Positions 26,932 to 36,067 of a stretch of 64,000 bases of DNA are shown piece after piece. The DNA is taken from assembly GCF_037646455.1 (NCBI RefSeq), contig NZ_JBBIXN010000008.1:124001-188000 (forward strand), written 5' to 3'. The stretch comes from Draconibacterium mangrovi_A. Lineage in GTDB: Bacteria > Bacteroidota > Bacteroidia > Bacteroidales > Prolixibacteraceae. The stretch's first letter is position 1. The number at the start of each line of letters is the position of its first letter. A program made the position numbers and the translations under genes. The notes beneath the pieces are model-generated. The model did no database searches, was not told the origin of the DNA, and was given only the letters and a program-made list of their open reading frames with translations.

Positions 26932-26972
26932 ATGTGAGCCATAAGCTTTGCGCAGGTAGCTACAGACTAAAA

Positions 26973-27006
26973 ACGGTTGTACTTGAATGTACAACTGTTT
27001 TTTGCT
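26973..27006 (+). terminator. Rho-independent terminator after the TonB-dependent receptor
   Basis: ACGGTTGTAC-N6-GTACAACTGT forms a ten-pair stem (one G-T pair), followed by a run of T. Confidence 0.75.
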
Positions 27007-27077
27007 TTATTTAATATCATTCCCCAAAAAGATAGGAATCTTTATGCGATGAGATTCCCATTTTCATGGGAATAATT

Positions 27078-28205
27078 CTATTCCAAAATCACCTTCCCTT
27101 CAATTTCCACAAGCAGATCGTTCCGGCAAATATCGGCGATAATGTACACCACCGGAAGATTACCAAAATGCGTTTTGAATGTTTTCCTGATCACGCCAAA
27201 ATCCATACGATTTTTTACATAAACACGTGCATGACCATATTTGGGTTCCAGGTTATTGTTGGAGATTTCCTGTAATATTTCGCTGGAATATAGGCTTTTT
27301 ATGTTCTCGATCGTCACTTCGGTTTGCAGTGCTGGATCGTCAACTCCAATGGTCTTTTCACCACGAATAGATGCTGTTCCCGAAATAAATATCTGGTTCT
27401 TGTGATCGTAACTAAAATAACGTGCACGTTCGAATTTCGGAGTGGTTTTTAAGATACATTCGTCACCAACCAAAACTTTTTCACTGTAATGATGGGCTGA
27501 AATCTGTTGTGGATTATCGACAGCCTTGCTCACAAAACGGGGACCTTTAACCGCAACAAACTCGATGATCACTCCCCCGCGATTCATACCAATTCCTGTG
27601 GCTGCCGGGAATCCGTTTTCTATGAACGCATTGCCGTAAACTTCCGACCGAACATTATTGAATTCCTGGTATCGTTGCTCTTCACCATCAAAACCCAGAA
27701 TATTTTCGAGGTAATTCCACTGCCTGACAATGTGTTTGATATCAAAATTACAAGCTGAAAAGATGGCTTTCAAATCGGCAAAAGCCAGGTTAGCATTTAT
27801 TTTGCACGATTCATTGGTATTCGATTGTACATTACCAATCAGAATTTGTTCCTCTCCTTTTTGAAAAACTGTAGCCGATTGTCCATCACCAATTGACGTT
27901 TTTTCCCAAAACGCCGGATCGTAATAAAAGGCCTCCACAACAATTCTGCAGGTTAAAGGAGGTTGTGCAATAAATGTTTGAATAATAGTGTCGGGAAAGG
28001 ATGTCGCTACCTGTACCCTTACCTTTTTCTCGAGCCTGGTATAATCATCCTGAGATTTTGTATCAACGAAGTAATTCAGCTTAAAAATCCGCCTCCCTGA
28101 ATTGATCTTTTTCAGCTTTGTTAAGCAACTATCAATCTGTTCGTCGAGTGTTCCACAAGTACGCCCTGGTTTTATGTATATCCTGTCTCCGTTTAAAAAA
28201 TACAT
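27078..28205 (-). CDS. XanB2/FkbO-like chorismatase (hydroxybenzoate synthase family)
   Basis: This 375-residue protein matches the chorismatase family, which hydrolyses chorismate to hydroxybenzoates or a dihydroxycyclohexadienoate and contains a YjgF/RidA-like C-terminal fold. Visible family motifs are RQWNYLENILG, ERYQEF-like (QRYQEFNNVRSEVYG), NPQQISAHHYSEK, LFISGTASIRGE-like (IFISGTASIRGEK), QTEVTIENI and the C-terminal ADICRNDLLVEIEG, where the conserved acidic residue is thought to be catalytic. No signal peptide is seen. It lies 80 bases after deoC in a minus-strand run. No aryl-polyene or pigment genes are nearby, so the use of its product is open. Confidence 0.8.
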   Translation of the reverse strand: MYFLNGDRIYIKPGRTCGTLDEQIDSCLTKLKKINSGRRIFKLNYFVDTKSQDDYTRLEKKVRVQVATSFPDTIIQTFIAQPPLTCRIVVEAFYYDPAFWEKTSIGDGQSATVFQKGEEQILIGNVQSNTNESCKINANLAFADLKAIFSACNFDIKHIVRQWNYLENILGFDGEEQRYQEFNNVRSEVYGNAFIENGFPAATGIGMNRGGVIIEFVAVKGPRFVSKAVDNPQQISAHHYSEKVLVGDECILKTTPKFERARYFSYDHKNQIFISGTASIRGEKTIGVDDPALQTEVTIENIKSLYSSEILQEISNNNLEPKYGHARVYVKNRMDFGVIRKTFKTHFGNLPVVYIIADICRNDLLVEIEGKVILE

Positions 28206-28285
28206 TCCTTCCCCTATTCAATAAAACAGAAGCACAAATATGGTTGTTTTTTTGGGTGAAAAAAAATGAGCTTTGTAAATAGTTG

Positions 28286-28966
28286 TTAATAACCACCTTC
28301 TGCTTTGGCGCCGCTGAGCACTGCTTCGGTTGAACCGATTCCGAGACGGTGAGCCCCCTGTTCGAGGAATGCCACCGCGGTTTCCCAGTCGCGAATACCA
28401 CCCGAAGGTTTTACCTGTGCTTTGCCGGCAACGGTTTTTAGCATAATATCGATGTATTCCGGCTTGGCACCACCCGGCCCAAAACCGGTGGATGTTTTAA
28501 CGAAATCGGCACCGGCTTCCAGCGAGAGCTCGCAGGCTTTGGCAATTTGTTCGGGCGTCAGGAATCCACTTTCCTGGATCACTTTTACCAATTTCCCGTG
28601 CTGATGTGCCACTTCAACAACGGCTTTTATGTCATCCAGTACATATTCGTAATCGCCCGAAAGAAAGCGACCTATATTCATCACCATATCAATTTCGTCG
28701 GTTCCGTCTTCAATAGCTTGTTTCGCCTGGAATGCTTTTACCTGCGTAGCATCGGCGCCATGTGGAAAACTCAACACGCACGATACTTTAACATCGCTGC
28801 CGGCCAGTAATTCGGCTGCCATTTTTATATCGCAGGGTTTTACACACATGCTGAAAACCCCGTATTTGATGCACATTTCGGCATTGGCTTTTAAATCTGA
28901 TACCGTTTGATCGGGCTTCAAAACCGCATGATCGATGGTTTTTGCTACTTGTTCTTTTGTATACAT
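28286..28966 (-). CDS. deoC: Deoxyribose-phosphate aldolase
   Basis: This class I aldolase cleaves 2-deoxyribose 5-phosphate into acetaldehyde and glyceraldehyde 3-phosphate during nucleoside breakdown. The 226-residue protein has IDHAVLKPD at the start, EIDMVMNIG, the Schiff-base lysine in FVKTSTGFG and the final KPSGGIRD. Length is normal. It shares an operon with a DUF2007-like gene (one base apart) and xseBA. Confidence 0.95.
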   Translation of the reverse strand: MYTKEQVAKTIDHAVLKPDQTVSDLKANAEMCIKYGVFSMCVKPCDIKMAAELLAGSDVKVSCVLSFPHGADATQVKAFQAKQAIEDGTDEIDMVMNIGRFLSGDYEYVLDDIKAVVEVAHQHGKLVKVIQESGFLTPEQIAKACELSLEAGADFVKTSTGFGPGGAKPEYIDIMLKTVAGKAQVKPSGGIRDWETAVAFLEQGAHRLGIGSTEAVLSGAKAEGGY

Positions 28967-28967
28967 T

Positions 28968-29192
28968 TTATTCTTGTGTTATGGCCTGAACAGTTTCAAG
29001 TGCCTTTTCCAAATCTTTTTCATCGACATAAACCTCGATGGCCGACTGCACTCCTCCAACAAAGCCGGCCTGAATTCCTTGTTTAAATCCATCTTTAATC
29101 AGGCAATTTATGCCCTGTTGTTCCAGTTCCTGCTTTATCCGATTGACGATTATCTCATCACCGGTAAAAATATTCATAATACTGTCTGACAT
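28968..29192 (-). CDS. DUF2007-like small protein
   Basis: This 74-residue protein fits the DUF2007 family (putative signal-transducing ACT-like fold): a beta strand IMNIFTGDEIIV, a helix VNRIKQELEQQGINCLI and an EVYVDEKDLEKALETV end. It lies between xseB (18 bases) and deoC (one base), consistent with co-transcription. Its biochemical role is unknown. Confidence 0.82.
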   Translation of the reverse strand: MSDSIMNIFTGDEIIVNRIKQELEQQGINCLIKDGFKQGIQAGFVGGVQSAIEVYVDEKDLEKALETVQAITQE

Positions 29193-29210
29193 TATTTTTA
29201 ATTTTTGGGA

Positions 29211-29411
29211 TTAGTCTTCCATTTCTTTTAAGATCTGCTCCACCTGTTCGTTGGTTTTGGTGAGTTTATCCTTGCAGGTTTTCAGCAATACCGAAACCCG
29301 TTTTACTTTTTCCGCCAGCTCGTCAACATCCAGTTCTTCGCTTTCAATTTTTTCAAGTATTTCTTCTATTTCGGCCATGGCCTCGCTGTACGATATCTTT
29401 TTAGTTGCCAT
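29211..29411 (-). CDS. xseB: Exodeoxyribonuclease VII small subunit
   Basis: This small helical subunit of ExoVII binds XseA. The 66-residue protein has the family pattern SYSEAMAEIEEILEKIESEE followed by a second helix LAEKVKRVSVLLKTCKDKL. Its start overlaps the end of xseA by 11 bases, which suggests translational coupling. Confidence 0.93.
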   Translation of the reverse strand: MATKKISYSEAMAEIEEILEKIESEELDVDELAEKVKRVSVLLKTCKDKLTKTNEQVEQILKEMED

Positions 29412-30846
29412 TTTCTGTTTTTTTAGTGATTTTACTTTTTACCTGCCCATCGGCAAATTTTGTGGTCAGTTCTTCCCCTTTTTCTATGTCGTTTATCGAT
29501 TTTATGATTTTCCCGTCTATCAAAGTTAATGTAAATCCGCGTTTCAATACGTTTTCAGGATTTAATAAACGGATGGTGTTCTCGTTTAATTTGAGTCGCT
29601 CGTGTTCTTTAAACAGTTGTTTTTGCGATTCCGAGATCAGCAGATCCTGAACATGTTGCAGCTCACCATGCTTTTTCAGAACAGCTTCTCCGGCTACTCG
29701 TTTCAATATTCTTCGCTGTCGGTTAATGTGATTTTTAGTTTCCACAAACCACACCGAAAGTTCAGAATCGATCTGATGCCTTACGCGGCTCAATTCATCC
29801 TGTTTTTTATAGGAATAGGTACTCACACTCCGCTGAAGCTGATTCCCAGATTTTGAAATACCTTTTTGTTTTTGCTGAATAAAACCGGAAACGGAATACG
29901 ACAATCCTTCCACCATTCGTTCGAGTTTGTTCTGCTGAGCTTCCAACACATCGCGGGCATAATTCACCACTCCGTTTTCGATCTCCAGCAAATGAGAATA
30001 AAAACGTTCCATTCCGTTGATCAGAAATTCGGCCACTGCAGTTGGTGTTTTCAGACGGGTGTGTGCTACCAGGTCGATGATGGTGTCGTCCTTTTCGTGC
30101 CCAATACCAGTAATTATGGGCAAAGGGAACTGGGTAATATTGATGGCCAGCTCGTAATTATCGAAGCTACTGAGATCGGCAGTGGCTCCTCCCCCGCGTA
30201 TGATAACCACGGCATCAAAAAAATCTTCGTACTGAAAAATTTGTTCCAGTGCATGAATAATGGAATGCACCGCCTCCGCTCCTTGCATGTAAGCTTCAAA
30301 AAGATGCGTGTAGAATTTGAATCCAAATTCGTTGTTTTCGACCTGATTCATAAAATCCTGATATCCAGCCGCCGTTGCCGAAGAAATAACAGCGATTTTC
30401 TGCGGAACCAGCGGCAGTCCCAAGTCCTTGTTCATTTCGAAAACGCCTTCTTTTTGCAGGCGTTCGATGATCTCTTTTCGTTGCAACGCCATGTCGCCAA
30501 CGGTGTATGTCGGATCGATATCTTTAATGTTCAGACTCAGTCCGTAAGCCGCGTGATATTCCACTGTGGCCAGAACCAGCACCTTAATTCCCTGCGAAAA
30601 AAGTTGTCCGGTGGTCGTTTCAAAATAGGGTTTCAACATGCGGTAGGTGTACGACCAGATAGTTGCCCTTGACCGAGCCACGATATTGTTTCCCTGCTTT
30701 TCCACCAACTCGAGGTAACAATGCCCACTTCGGTTTTCCTTTAGTTCACTCACCTCTGCAACCACCCACACCGCTCCCGGAAAGGCTTCCAATATGGCGT
30801 CTTTTATCTGTTCATTCAGTTCGGAAAGTGTGAGTTGCTGAACCAT
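29401..30846 (-). CDS. xseA: Exodeoxyribonuclease VII large subunit
   Basis: This is the catalytic subunit of ExoVII, degrading single-stranded DNA from both ends. The N-terminal OB domain (VWVVAEVSELKENRSGHCYLEL) is followed by the nuclease domain with PQKIAVISSATAAGYQDF, VIIRGGGATADLSSFDN and GIGHEKDDTIIDLVAHTR, then a long coiled coil (about 290-430) and a short C-terminal beta segment (NVLKRGFTLTL). Length of 481 residues is typical. Its start codon directly follows the stop of the protease gene. Confidence 0.95.
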   Translation of the reverse strand: MVQQLTLSELNEQIKDAILEAFPGAVWVVAEVSELKENRSGHCYLELVEKQGNNIVARSRATIWSYTYRMLKPYFETTTGQLFSQGIKVLVLATVEYHAAYGLSLNIKDIDPTYTVGDMALQRKEIIERLQKEGVFEMNKDLGLPLVPQKIAVISSATAAGYQDFMNQVENNEFGFKFYTHLFEAYMQGAEAVHSIIHALEQIFQYEDFFDAVVIIRGGGATADLSSFDNYELAINITQFPLPIITGIGHEKDDTIIDLVAHTRLKTPTAVAEFLINGMERFYSHLLEIENGVVNYARDVLEAQQNKLERMVEGLSYSVSGFIQQKQKGISKSGNQLQRSVSTYSYKKQDELSRVRHQIDSELSVWFVETKNHINRQRRILKRVAGEAVLKKHGELQHVQDLLISESQKQLFKEHERLKLNENTIRLLNPENVLKRGFTLTLIDGKIIKSINDIEKGEELTTKFADGQVKSKITKKTENGN

Positions 30847-32493
30847 TTATTTTATTTTACGGAGCTTTACAGTTTCGCTAAACGATCCGGTTTCAATTTT
30901 CAGATAATATATTCCGGCACTCAGCCCGGGAAGATCGGTTAATTGAATTTGTTTCTTTATCGGTTTCTCCCATGCTTTTAAAACCGTGCCATCCATGGTG
31001 ATCAGATGGAGTTTTACTTTCCCCTGACCAAGAGATGAAGCCTGGATCGTGAGACGATCTGTCATTGGATTTGGATATACTCTCCAGGAATCGTTTCGTT
31101 CATGCAATTCGGCCGCTAAAGGATCGAGAATAGCAGACGCCGTGCTCATATTAGGAATACCATACCCCAGTAACGAATCGGGCGAAAAATACTGATTTCC
31201 CGATTTTTGGAGTGCAACTTTAATTTCCACAGCCGTTTTATCAGGATATCGCTGCCATAAACAAGCAGTCATTCCGGCCAATATGGGCGACGAAAATGAA
31301 GTCCCGCTTATCGGGCCAATTGATCCTGAAGCAAGCTGGGCTGTAGCCCTAACTCCCATTGCCGACACATTTGGTTTTATCTCGCCATCGGAAGCCGGAC
31401 CGGCAGAGGTAAAACTGGCCGGATAAAGATCTTTATCCACTGCGCCTACTCCAATTACTTTATCGCCATCAGATGGTGCAATTATCCGGAACCAGGGATC
31501 GTTCCGCTCGTTGCCCGCACTGGCAAATACCAATATGCCTTTGGAGGCGGCAATATTGGCCGCCTGAGTCACCCGGGTAGTGTGGCCATCCATATCGCCA
31601 TAAGTATGATTCATTGCAGAATCATCAAATTCATAATATCCCAATGAAGAATTGATGATATCAACACCAACACTATCTGCAAATTCGGCAGCCGCAGCCC
31701 AGTTGTCTTCCTCAATCATGTATTCGGTAGCTGCATCTTCCGAACGCAACAACCAGTATTTTGCGTGTGGTGCAGTACCGATCAGCTGCCCGGGAATATT
31801 TCCTCCCATGGTCGATAATACGCTCATTCCGTGATAGTGTTCCGTATAAATATCGGATTCAGGATCCACAAAATCGTAGGTGCCAAGTATTTGGTATCCG
31901 GCCCACAAACTGTCGAAAGCTGCGAATTCGTCGGCTTTGTAAAAACCGGCATCGAGCACCGCTATTTGTAATCCTTCACCTCTGTAACCATTATTATGCA
32001 GAAACTGACCTTCAAGCATTCCCACCTGATTCACAGAACTTCCGTAAACTGAGGTATCAATTGGAGTAATATCAGAAATAGTTTCTTTTTCGAATTTACT
32101 GTGAGCACTTTTTGTAATAAGGTTTGGTTTGGTAAGCTGCACTTCTCTCACAAAAGACAATTCAGGAAATTGGATTTCCTCCAAATTGATGCGGCTTTTT
32201 ACGGTAATTCCATTCAGCCATTTCGAGGCATGTACCAATTCAACATCTGCTGTTTTTAAAATCGAATCAATGTAAACGCGGTTAACCGGTAAGTCAAGCG
32301 AATCGATGGGAATACCTTGTTTATCGCGACGTTGAATGGCCCTCTGCGACAGGTAATCTTCAGGTGAGCTGAGCGAATATTCAATTCCGTTTTTATCGGT
32401 AAAACCGATCCAGTAGTAATTTTGTGCTTTTACCGATAGCGTAAGTAATACAGCCAGTGTGAGGACAACAAATCCCTTCATAAAATTCTTCAA
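30847..32493 (-). CDS. Secreted S8 subtilase with type IX secretion-like C-terminus
   Basis: This secreted serine protease has a signal peptide (residues 1-23), an N-terminal prodomain and a subtilisin domain with triad D181 (AVLDAGF), H221 (HYHGM) and S399 (SGTSFSSP), plus oxyanion N328 (SAGN). The last 80 residues are a sorting-type beta domain: VYPNPMTDRLTIQ, then GIYYLKIETG and VKLRKIK, as in type IX secretion cargo. Similar subtilases with DKQGIPID-type prodomains are common in Bacteroidota. It is the gene before xseA and they abut without a spacer. The target is unknown. Confidence 0.92.
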   Translation of the reverse strand: MKNFMKGFVVLTLAVLLTLSVKAQNYYWIGFTDKNGIEYSLSSPEDYLSQRAIQRRDKQGIPIDSLDLPVNRVYIDSILKTADVELVHASKWLNGITVKSRINLEEIQFPELSFVREVQLTKPNLITKSAHSKFEKETISDITPIDTSVYGSSVNQVGMLEGQFLHNNGYRGEGLQIAVLDAGFYKADEFAAFDSLWAGYQILGTYDFVDPESDIYTEHYHGMSVLSTMGGNIPGQLIGTAPHAKYWLLRSEDAATEYMIEEDNWAAAAEFADSVGVDIINSSLGYYEFDDSAMNHTYGDMDGHTTRVTQAANIAASKGILVFASAGNERNDPWFRIIAPSDGDKVIGVGAVDKDLYPASFTSAGPASDGEIKPNVSAMGVRATAQLASGSIGPISGTSFSSPILAGMTACLWQRYPDKTAVEIKVALQKSGNQYFSPDSLLGYGIPNMSTASAILDPLAAELHERNDSWRVYPNPMTDRLTIQASSLGQGKVKLHLITMDGTVLKAWEKPIKKQIQLTDLPGLSAGIYYLKIETGSFSETVKLRKIK

Positions 32494-32532
32494 TTCCTTT
32501 ATCCCGCCAAATTAACGAAATAAGAGGAATGT

Positions 32533-33324
32533 TCATCGGAACATCTTGCTTTTTCTCATGTATTCCGAAGGATCGTTCATAAATTTCTCGGGATCGGCCA
32601 GCATGTTTTTATTTTTTTCGAGCTCCTGTATTTTCAGGTTATCGATGCTGTCACGCACCTGTGGATTCAGAATCTTACCTTTATCATAAAATAAAGAATA
32701 GCTGTAATTTTCCTCCGGATCATAGAACTTCCATTCTCCATCGCGCAAACCGTTAACGTAAGCTCCTTCCCTTTCGGGCTGGCCGTTTTCATAAAATACC
32801 AGGAAAAGACCATGTCGCTGTCCTTCTTTCATTTTGCACTGCAGGTATGCTTGCCCGTCTTTATAGAACACTTCGTAGGCCCCATCCTTTTTACCATTTT
32901 TCCAATGGCTTTTTTCCATCACTTCACCAGTGTCGAAATACTGGTGGGCTACGCCATTTTTTACTCCGTCGACAAATTCTTCGTCGGCAGTTAAAAGCTC
33001 ATTTTTATCGTAGATCTTCCAAACGCCTTGTTTCTTCTGATTCACATAATTGCCCTCGGTGAGTTTCTTGTGCCACACATCAAAAAGCCGGGTATGTGCA
33101 GTGTCGCCACGATAACTGATAATTGCCTTGAGTTGTCCACCCGGATGATAGCGTTTCCACTCGCCAACCGGTTTTCCATCCTTAAAATCACCTTCGTAGA
33201 TCAAACGTCCGTTATCCTGGCGCTTTTCCCAGTGTCCCTGTCGCAGACCGTTGGCATCGGTCTGGTTGATCTGTGCCGATAAAAGATAAGGTAAAACCAG
33301 AAATATAATAATGAATCTTCGCAT
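32533..33324 (-). CDS. Secreted MORN-repeat (YwqK-like) protein
   Basis: This 263-residue protein has a signal peptide (MRRFIIIFLVLPYLLSA) and at least seven MORN-type repeats of about 23 residues with the pattern G...G.W..Y...G.., for example GRLIYEGDFKDGKPVGEWKR and NGKKDGAYEVFYKDGQ. A charged C-terminal tail contains PEKFMNDPSEYMRK. Such proteins are often named YwqK-family antitoxins, but here the signal peptide and lone position suggest a periplasmic or surface role. It lies 39 bases upstream of the subtilase gene and may head the operon. Confidence 0.88.
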   Translation of the reverse strand: MRRFIIIFLVLPYLLSAQINQTDANGLRQGHWEKRQDNGRLIYEGDFKDGKPVGEWKRYHPGGQLKAIISYRGDTAHTRLFDVWHKKLTEGNYVNQKKQGVWKIYDKNELLTADEEFVDGVKNGVAHQYFDTGEVMEKSHWKNGKKDGAYEVFYKDGQAYLQCKMKEGQRHGLFLVFYENGQPEREGAYVNGLRDGEWKFYDPEENYSYSLFYDKGKILNPQVRDSIDNLKIQELEKNKNMLADPEKFMNDPSEYMRKSKMFR

Positions 33325-33691
33325 TACATGTTTTTCTATTAAAACGCGAATTTAGGGTTTTATTTTGCGCTGTACCAACGGAATTATAAAACTCATCAAA
33401 TATTTATAATCACCCTGTATCCGGAGCAACATTCAGTATTTCTGATTATTCATTTCCTGTATTATTAAAGATGAAAATACACCTATTTAGTAAGGAAGCC
33501 GGAAGTCCCCTGATTGATAACCCGGGAGGCTCTGCATTTCTTAAACTTGTTTATTTTTTGTCAAATCTGTACCGCTTACATTTGTATTAAGATTTTAACA
33601 TCTTGTTTTCCTTTTCTAAGACTATAATACCGCGGAAAACAAGCAGAACAACAACATTGAAAACATTATTAAACAACAAAATTTGAAGAAA
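33325..33691. other. Intergenic region between the MORN gene and the YceI gene
   Basis: This 367-base divergent gap holds promoter-like sequences for both sides. For the minus side, GTTG and TAAATTCG lie 21 bases apart (33347-33379, one mismatch in the -7). For the plus side, see 33558-33584. A 39-codon frame from 33471 has no family-like features. No RNA structure was recognised. Confidence 0.5.
33558..33584 (+). promoter_or_regulatory. Likely promoter of the yceI-like gene
   Basis: A perfect -7 element TACATTTG is at 33577-33584, with TTG at 33558-33560 upstream. The 16-base spacer is two to three bases short of the usual range. The ATG is about 108 bases downstream. Confidence 0.4.
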
Positions 33692-34228
33692 ATGACAACA
33701 AAAAAAACAGTTTGGACACTTGATCCAACACACAGCGAGATTACTTTTAAAGTAAAGCATATGATGATATCGAATGTAAAAGGTGAATTCAAAAACTTTA
33801 ATGCCTTCGTGGAAGGCGATGAACTGGAAAAAGCCAAAATTAAAGCCACGATTAATTCCTCGTCAGTATATACTAATAACGACGATCGCGATAATCACCT
33901 GAAAAGTGCCGATTTTTTTGATGCTGAAAATCACAAGGAACTGACATTTGATGCCACTTCGTTTAAAAAAGTGGACAACGACGAATACAAACTTAACGGA
34001 GTGCTGACCATCAAAGGCGTGAGCAAAGAAGTGACTTTCGATGTAGAATTTGGCGGAACCAGTAAAGATCCGTGGGGAAATGAAAAAGCCGGTTTCTCGC
34101 TCGATGGAAAACTTAACCGTAAAGATTGGGGATTGAACTATAATGCTGTCCTCGAATCAGGTGGTGTATTGTTAAGCGAAGACGTAAAAATTCAGGCTGA
34201 AGTACAGTTCGTTAAGCAAACAGTATAA
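33692..34228 (+). CDS. YceI-family lipocalin-like protein
   Basis: This 178-residue protein has the YceI beta-barrel pattern: WTLDPTHSEITFKVKHMM, a Val/Lys-rich strand set, DFFDAENHKELTF, the KGVSKEVTFDVEF strand and WGLNYNAVLESGGVLL near the end. The family binds isoprenoids or amides. No signal peptide is present, so it should be cytoplasmic. The frame opens three codons earlier at a TTG; I used the ATG. Confidence 0.92.
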   Translation: MTTKKTVWTLDPTHSEITFKVKHMMISNVKGEFKNFNAFVEGDELEKAKIKATINSSSVYTNNDDRDNHLKSADFFDAENHKELTFDATSFKKVDNDEYKLNGVLTIKGVSKEVTFDVEFGGTSKDPWGNEKAGFSLDGKLNRKDWGLNYNAVLESGGVLLSEDVKIQAEVQFVKQTV

Positions 34229-34276
34229 ATTACGTGCAGCCGATAGTGTTAAAATAAACCTTTTAAAGCGGTATCT

Positions 34277-35167
34277 ATGAAACGGAAACACTTTTTAAAA
34301 ACCGTATCTTTATTACCATTAACAGGAACTGCAATGAAATTAAATGCTTTGAATAAGTTTTCCTCCGACTTGCCCGTCACCGACCCGTTGCCAGTGCTTT
34401 TTCTCGGGCACGGAAGCCCGATGAATGCTATCGAGGACAACGAGTTCACGCGTGGATTTAAAAACATCAGTTCCCGTTTTGAGCAGCCACGTGCTATCCT
34501 GTGTGTTTCGGCGCACTGGGAAACACGCGGCACCTTTTTAATGGCCAACGAACATCCGCCAACCATTCACGATTTTGGCGGTTTCCCACAGGAACTGTTC
34601 GATGTGCAATACCCGGCACCAGGAGCCCCCGAACTGGCCAAAGTCACACAGCAACTAATTACTAAAACAGAGGTTGGGCTAAGCGATAAATGGGGACTCG
34701 ATCACGGCGCCTGGAGCGTTATTCGTCATATGTACCCCGATGCCGACATACCGGTTTTCCAGATGAGCCTGAACTATTTGGAAAGTCCACAATACCATTT
34801 CGAACTTGGACAGGAACTCGCGGCGCTTCGCCGTAAAGGAGTGCTCATCATCGGTAGCGGAAACCTGGTGCACAACCTGCGTATGGTGGCCTGGGACAAG
34901 CTCGACACGGCTGGCTTTGCTTTTGATTGGGCGACAGAAGCCCGAAGCAAAATGAACCAGTGGATCATGGAGGGCAACTACAAGGCGCTTATCGACTATC
35001 AAAAACAAGGCAGCGCTTTTAAACTGGCTATTCCAACTCCCGATCATTACCTGCCTTTGCTTTATGTGCTGGCATTGATTGAAGGAAAAGACGATGTTTC
35101 GCTTTTTAACGACAAAGCAGTTGGTGGTTCGCTCACCATGACCTCAGTTTTCGCAAGCCAGAAATAG
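34277..35167 (+). CDS. ygiD: LigB-type extradiol dioxygenase (DODA/YgiD family) with a possible Tat signal
   Basis: This Fe/Zn-dependent ring-opening enzyme of the 4,5-DOPA dioxygenase type has FLGHGSPMNAIEDN, SAHWETRGT, WGLDHGAWSV and the late SGNLVHNLR, including the conserved histidines. Compared with YgiD it carries about 30 extra N-terminal residues (KRKHFLKT followed by a hydrophobic stretch), a Tat-like pattern in which the second arginine is lysine. Export is therefore uncertain. The substrate in Bacteroidota is unknown. Confidence 0.88.
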   Translation: MKRKHFLKTVSLLPLTGTAMKLNALNKFSSDLPVTDPLPVLFLGHGSPMNAIEDNEFTRGFKNISSRFEQPRAILCVSAHWETRGTFLMANEHPPTIHDFGGFPQELFDVQYPAPGAPELAKVTQQLITKTEVGLSDKWGLDHGAWSVIRHMYPDADIPVFQMSLNYLESPQYHFELGQELAALRRKGVLIIGSGNLVHNLRMVAWDKLDTAGFAFDWATEARSKMNQWIMEGNYKALIDYQKQGSAFKLAIPTPDHYLPLLYVLALIEGKDDVSLFNDKAVGGSLTMTSVFASQK

Positions 35168-35322
35168 CAACAAAAAACACATTAACACACTCCTGTAAAA
35201 ACAAATACACTATTTGTATTTTCTTTTTTCGAGCGGAATAAGCAGGTGTAAAATATTTCTTTCTGAAACTGAACAATCAATCATTCTTTGCAATAAATTT
35301 GCATGCCATTTTAAAAATAAGA

Positions 35323-35916
35323 ATGAATATACAGCAGAAAGTTCGGGCGGTTGAGAAACTATTTAAAATGCTCGATAAAGATGTTCAGAAATTACAGAAC
35401 GCAACCGGCATCCATTGCATCGGGAACTGTATTAATTGTTGTACCACGCCTCGAATTCAGGCAACAGCTCTGGAGTTTTATCCTCTGGCTTATCACCTTT
35501 TTAAAACAGGACAGGCAGAAAATATTTTGAGCACCATCGGGCAGATCAACAATCCAACCATTTGTCCGAATCTTAGTTATCTATCCGCTGAAGGCAGTCG
35601 CCCCGGTTGCGCTAACTACGATCATCGCGGACTTATCTGCCGCTTGTTTTCTTATAATCATGCGACCGACAAATATGGCCGCCGCCGAATTAGTGCTTGT
35701 AAACCTATTCGATTAGCACAACCTCAGGAGCTTGAAAAAGCAAACCAGATACTGCAGAAAAAAGCTTTAGGCCCCAAAGCCGGTAACTACTATTCGCGCT
35801 TACAATTTATCGATTTTAATGAAGCCCAAAAGTTTTACCCGGTAGGCGATGCCATTAAAATTGCGCTTGAAACAATGGCCACCTATTTTCACTACAGCGG
35901 TAAACGTGCCATCTAG
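35323..35916 (+). CDS. YkgJ-family cysteine-cluster protein
   Basis: This 197-residue protein carries the cluster CIGNCINCC (about 33-41) and later cysteines (CPNL, GCANYDHRGLICRLF, ACKPI), the pattern of the zinc- or iron-binding YkgJ family (CxxCxxCC). The frame extends eight codons upstream; the ATG at 35323 gives MNIQQKV. No membrane segment is seen. It is single and its role is unknown. A perfect inverted repeat, ACAAATA-CAC-TATTTGT, lies upstream at 35201-35217. Confidence 0.85.
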   Translation: MNIQQKVRAVEKLFKMLDKDVQKLQNATGIHCIGNCINCCTTPRIQATALEFYPLAYHLFKTGQAENILSTIGQINNPTICPNLSYLSAEGSRPGCANYDHRGLICRLFSYNHATDKYGRRRISACKPIRLAQPQELEKANQILQKKALGPKAGNYYSRLQFIDFNEAQKFYPVGDAIKIALETMATYFHYSGKRAI

Positions 35917-36067
35917 CATCCATTTCTTAGGTCACCTTTAAAATATCAACTAAAATTTAACTTTAATTGCTTGGAAAAACATTTGAAAGCATGAAATTTG
36001 CATTAAAAATACTTTAACCGGGTTGCTGATAAACGAAGTATTTTTGAATAAAAAAATAAGAACAACT

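Noticed and set aside
27053..27072. ATTCCCA-N6-TGGGAAT hairpin after the chorismatase gene
   Set aside because: It has no T run on either strand, so I did not call it a terminator.
29866..30672. A 268-codon plus-strand frame inside xseA
   Set aside because: It is the antisense shadow of xseA, whose motifs are clear.
33471..33590. A 39-codon plus-strand frame in the intergenic region before the YceI gene
   Set aside because: It overlaps the promoter-like elements and has no recognisable features.
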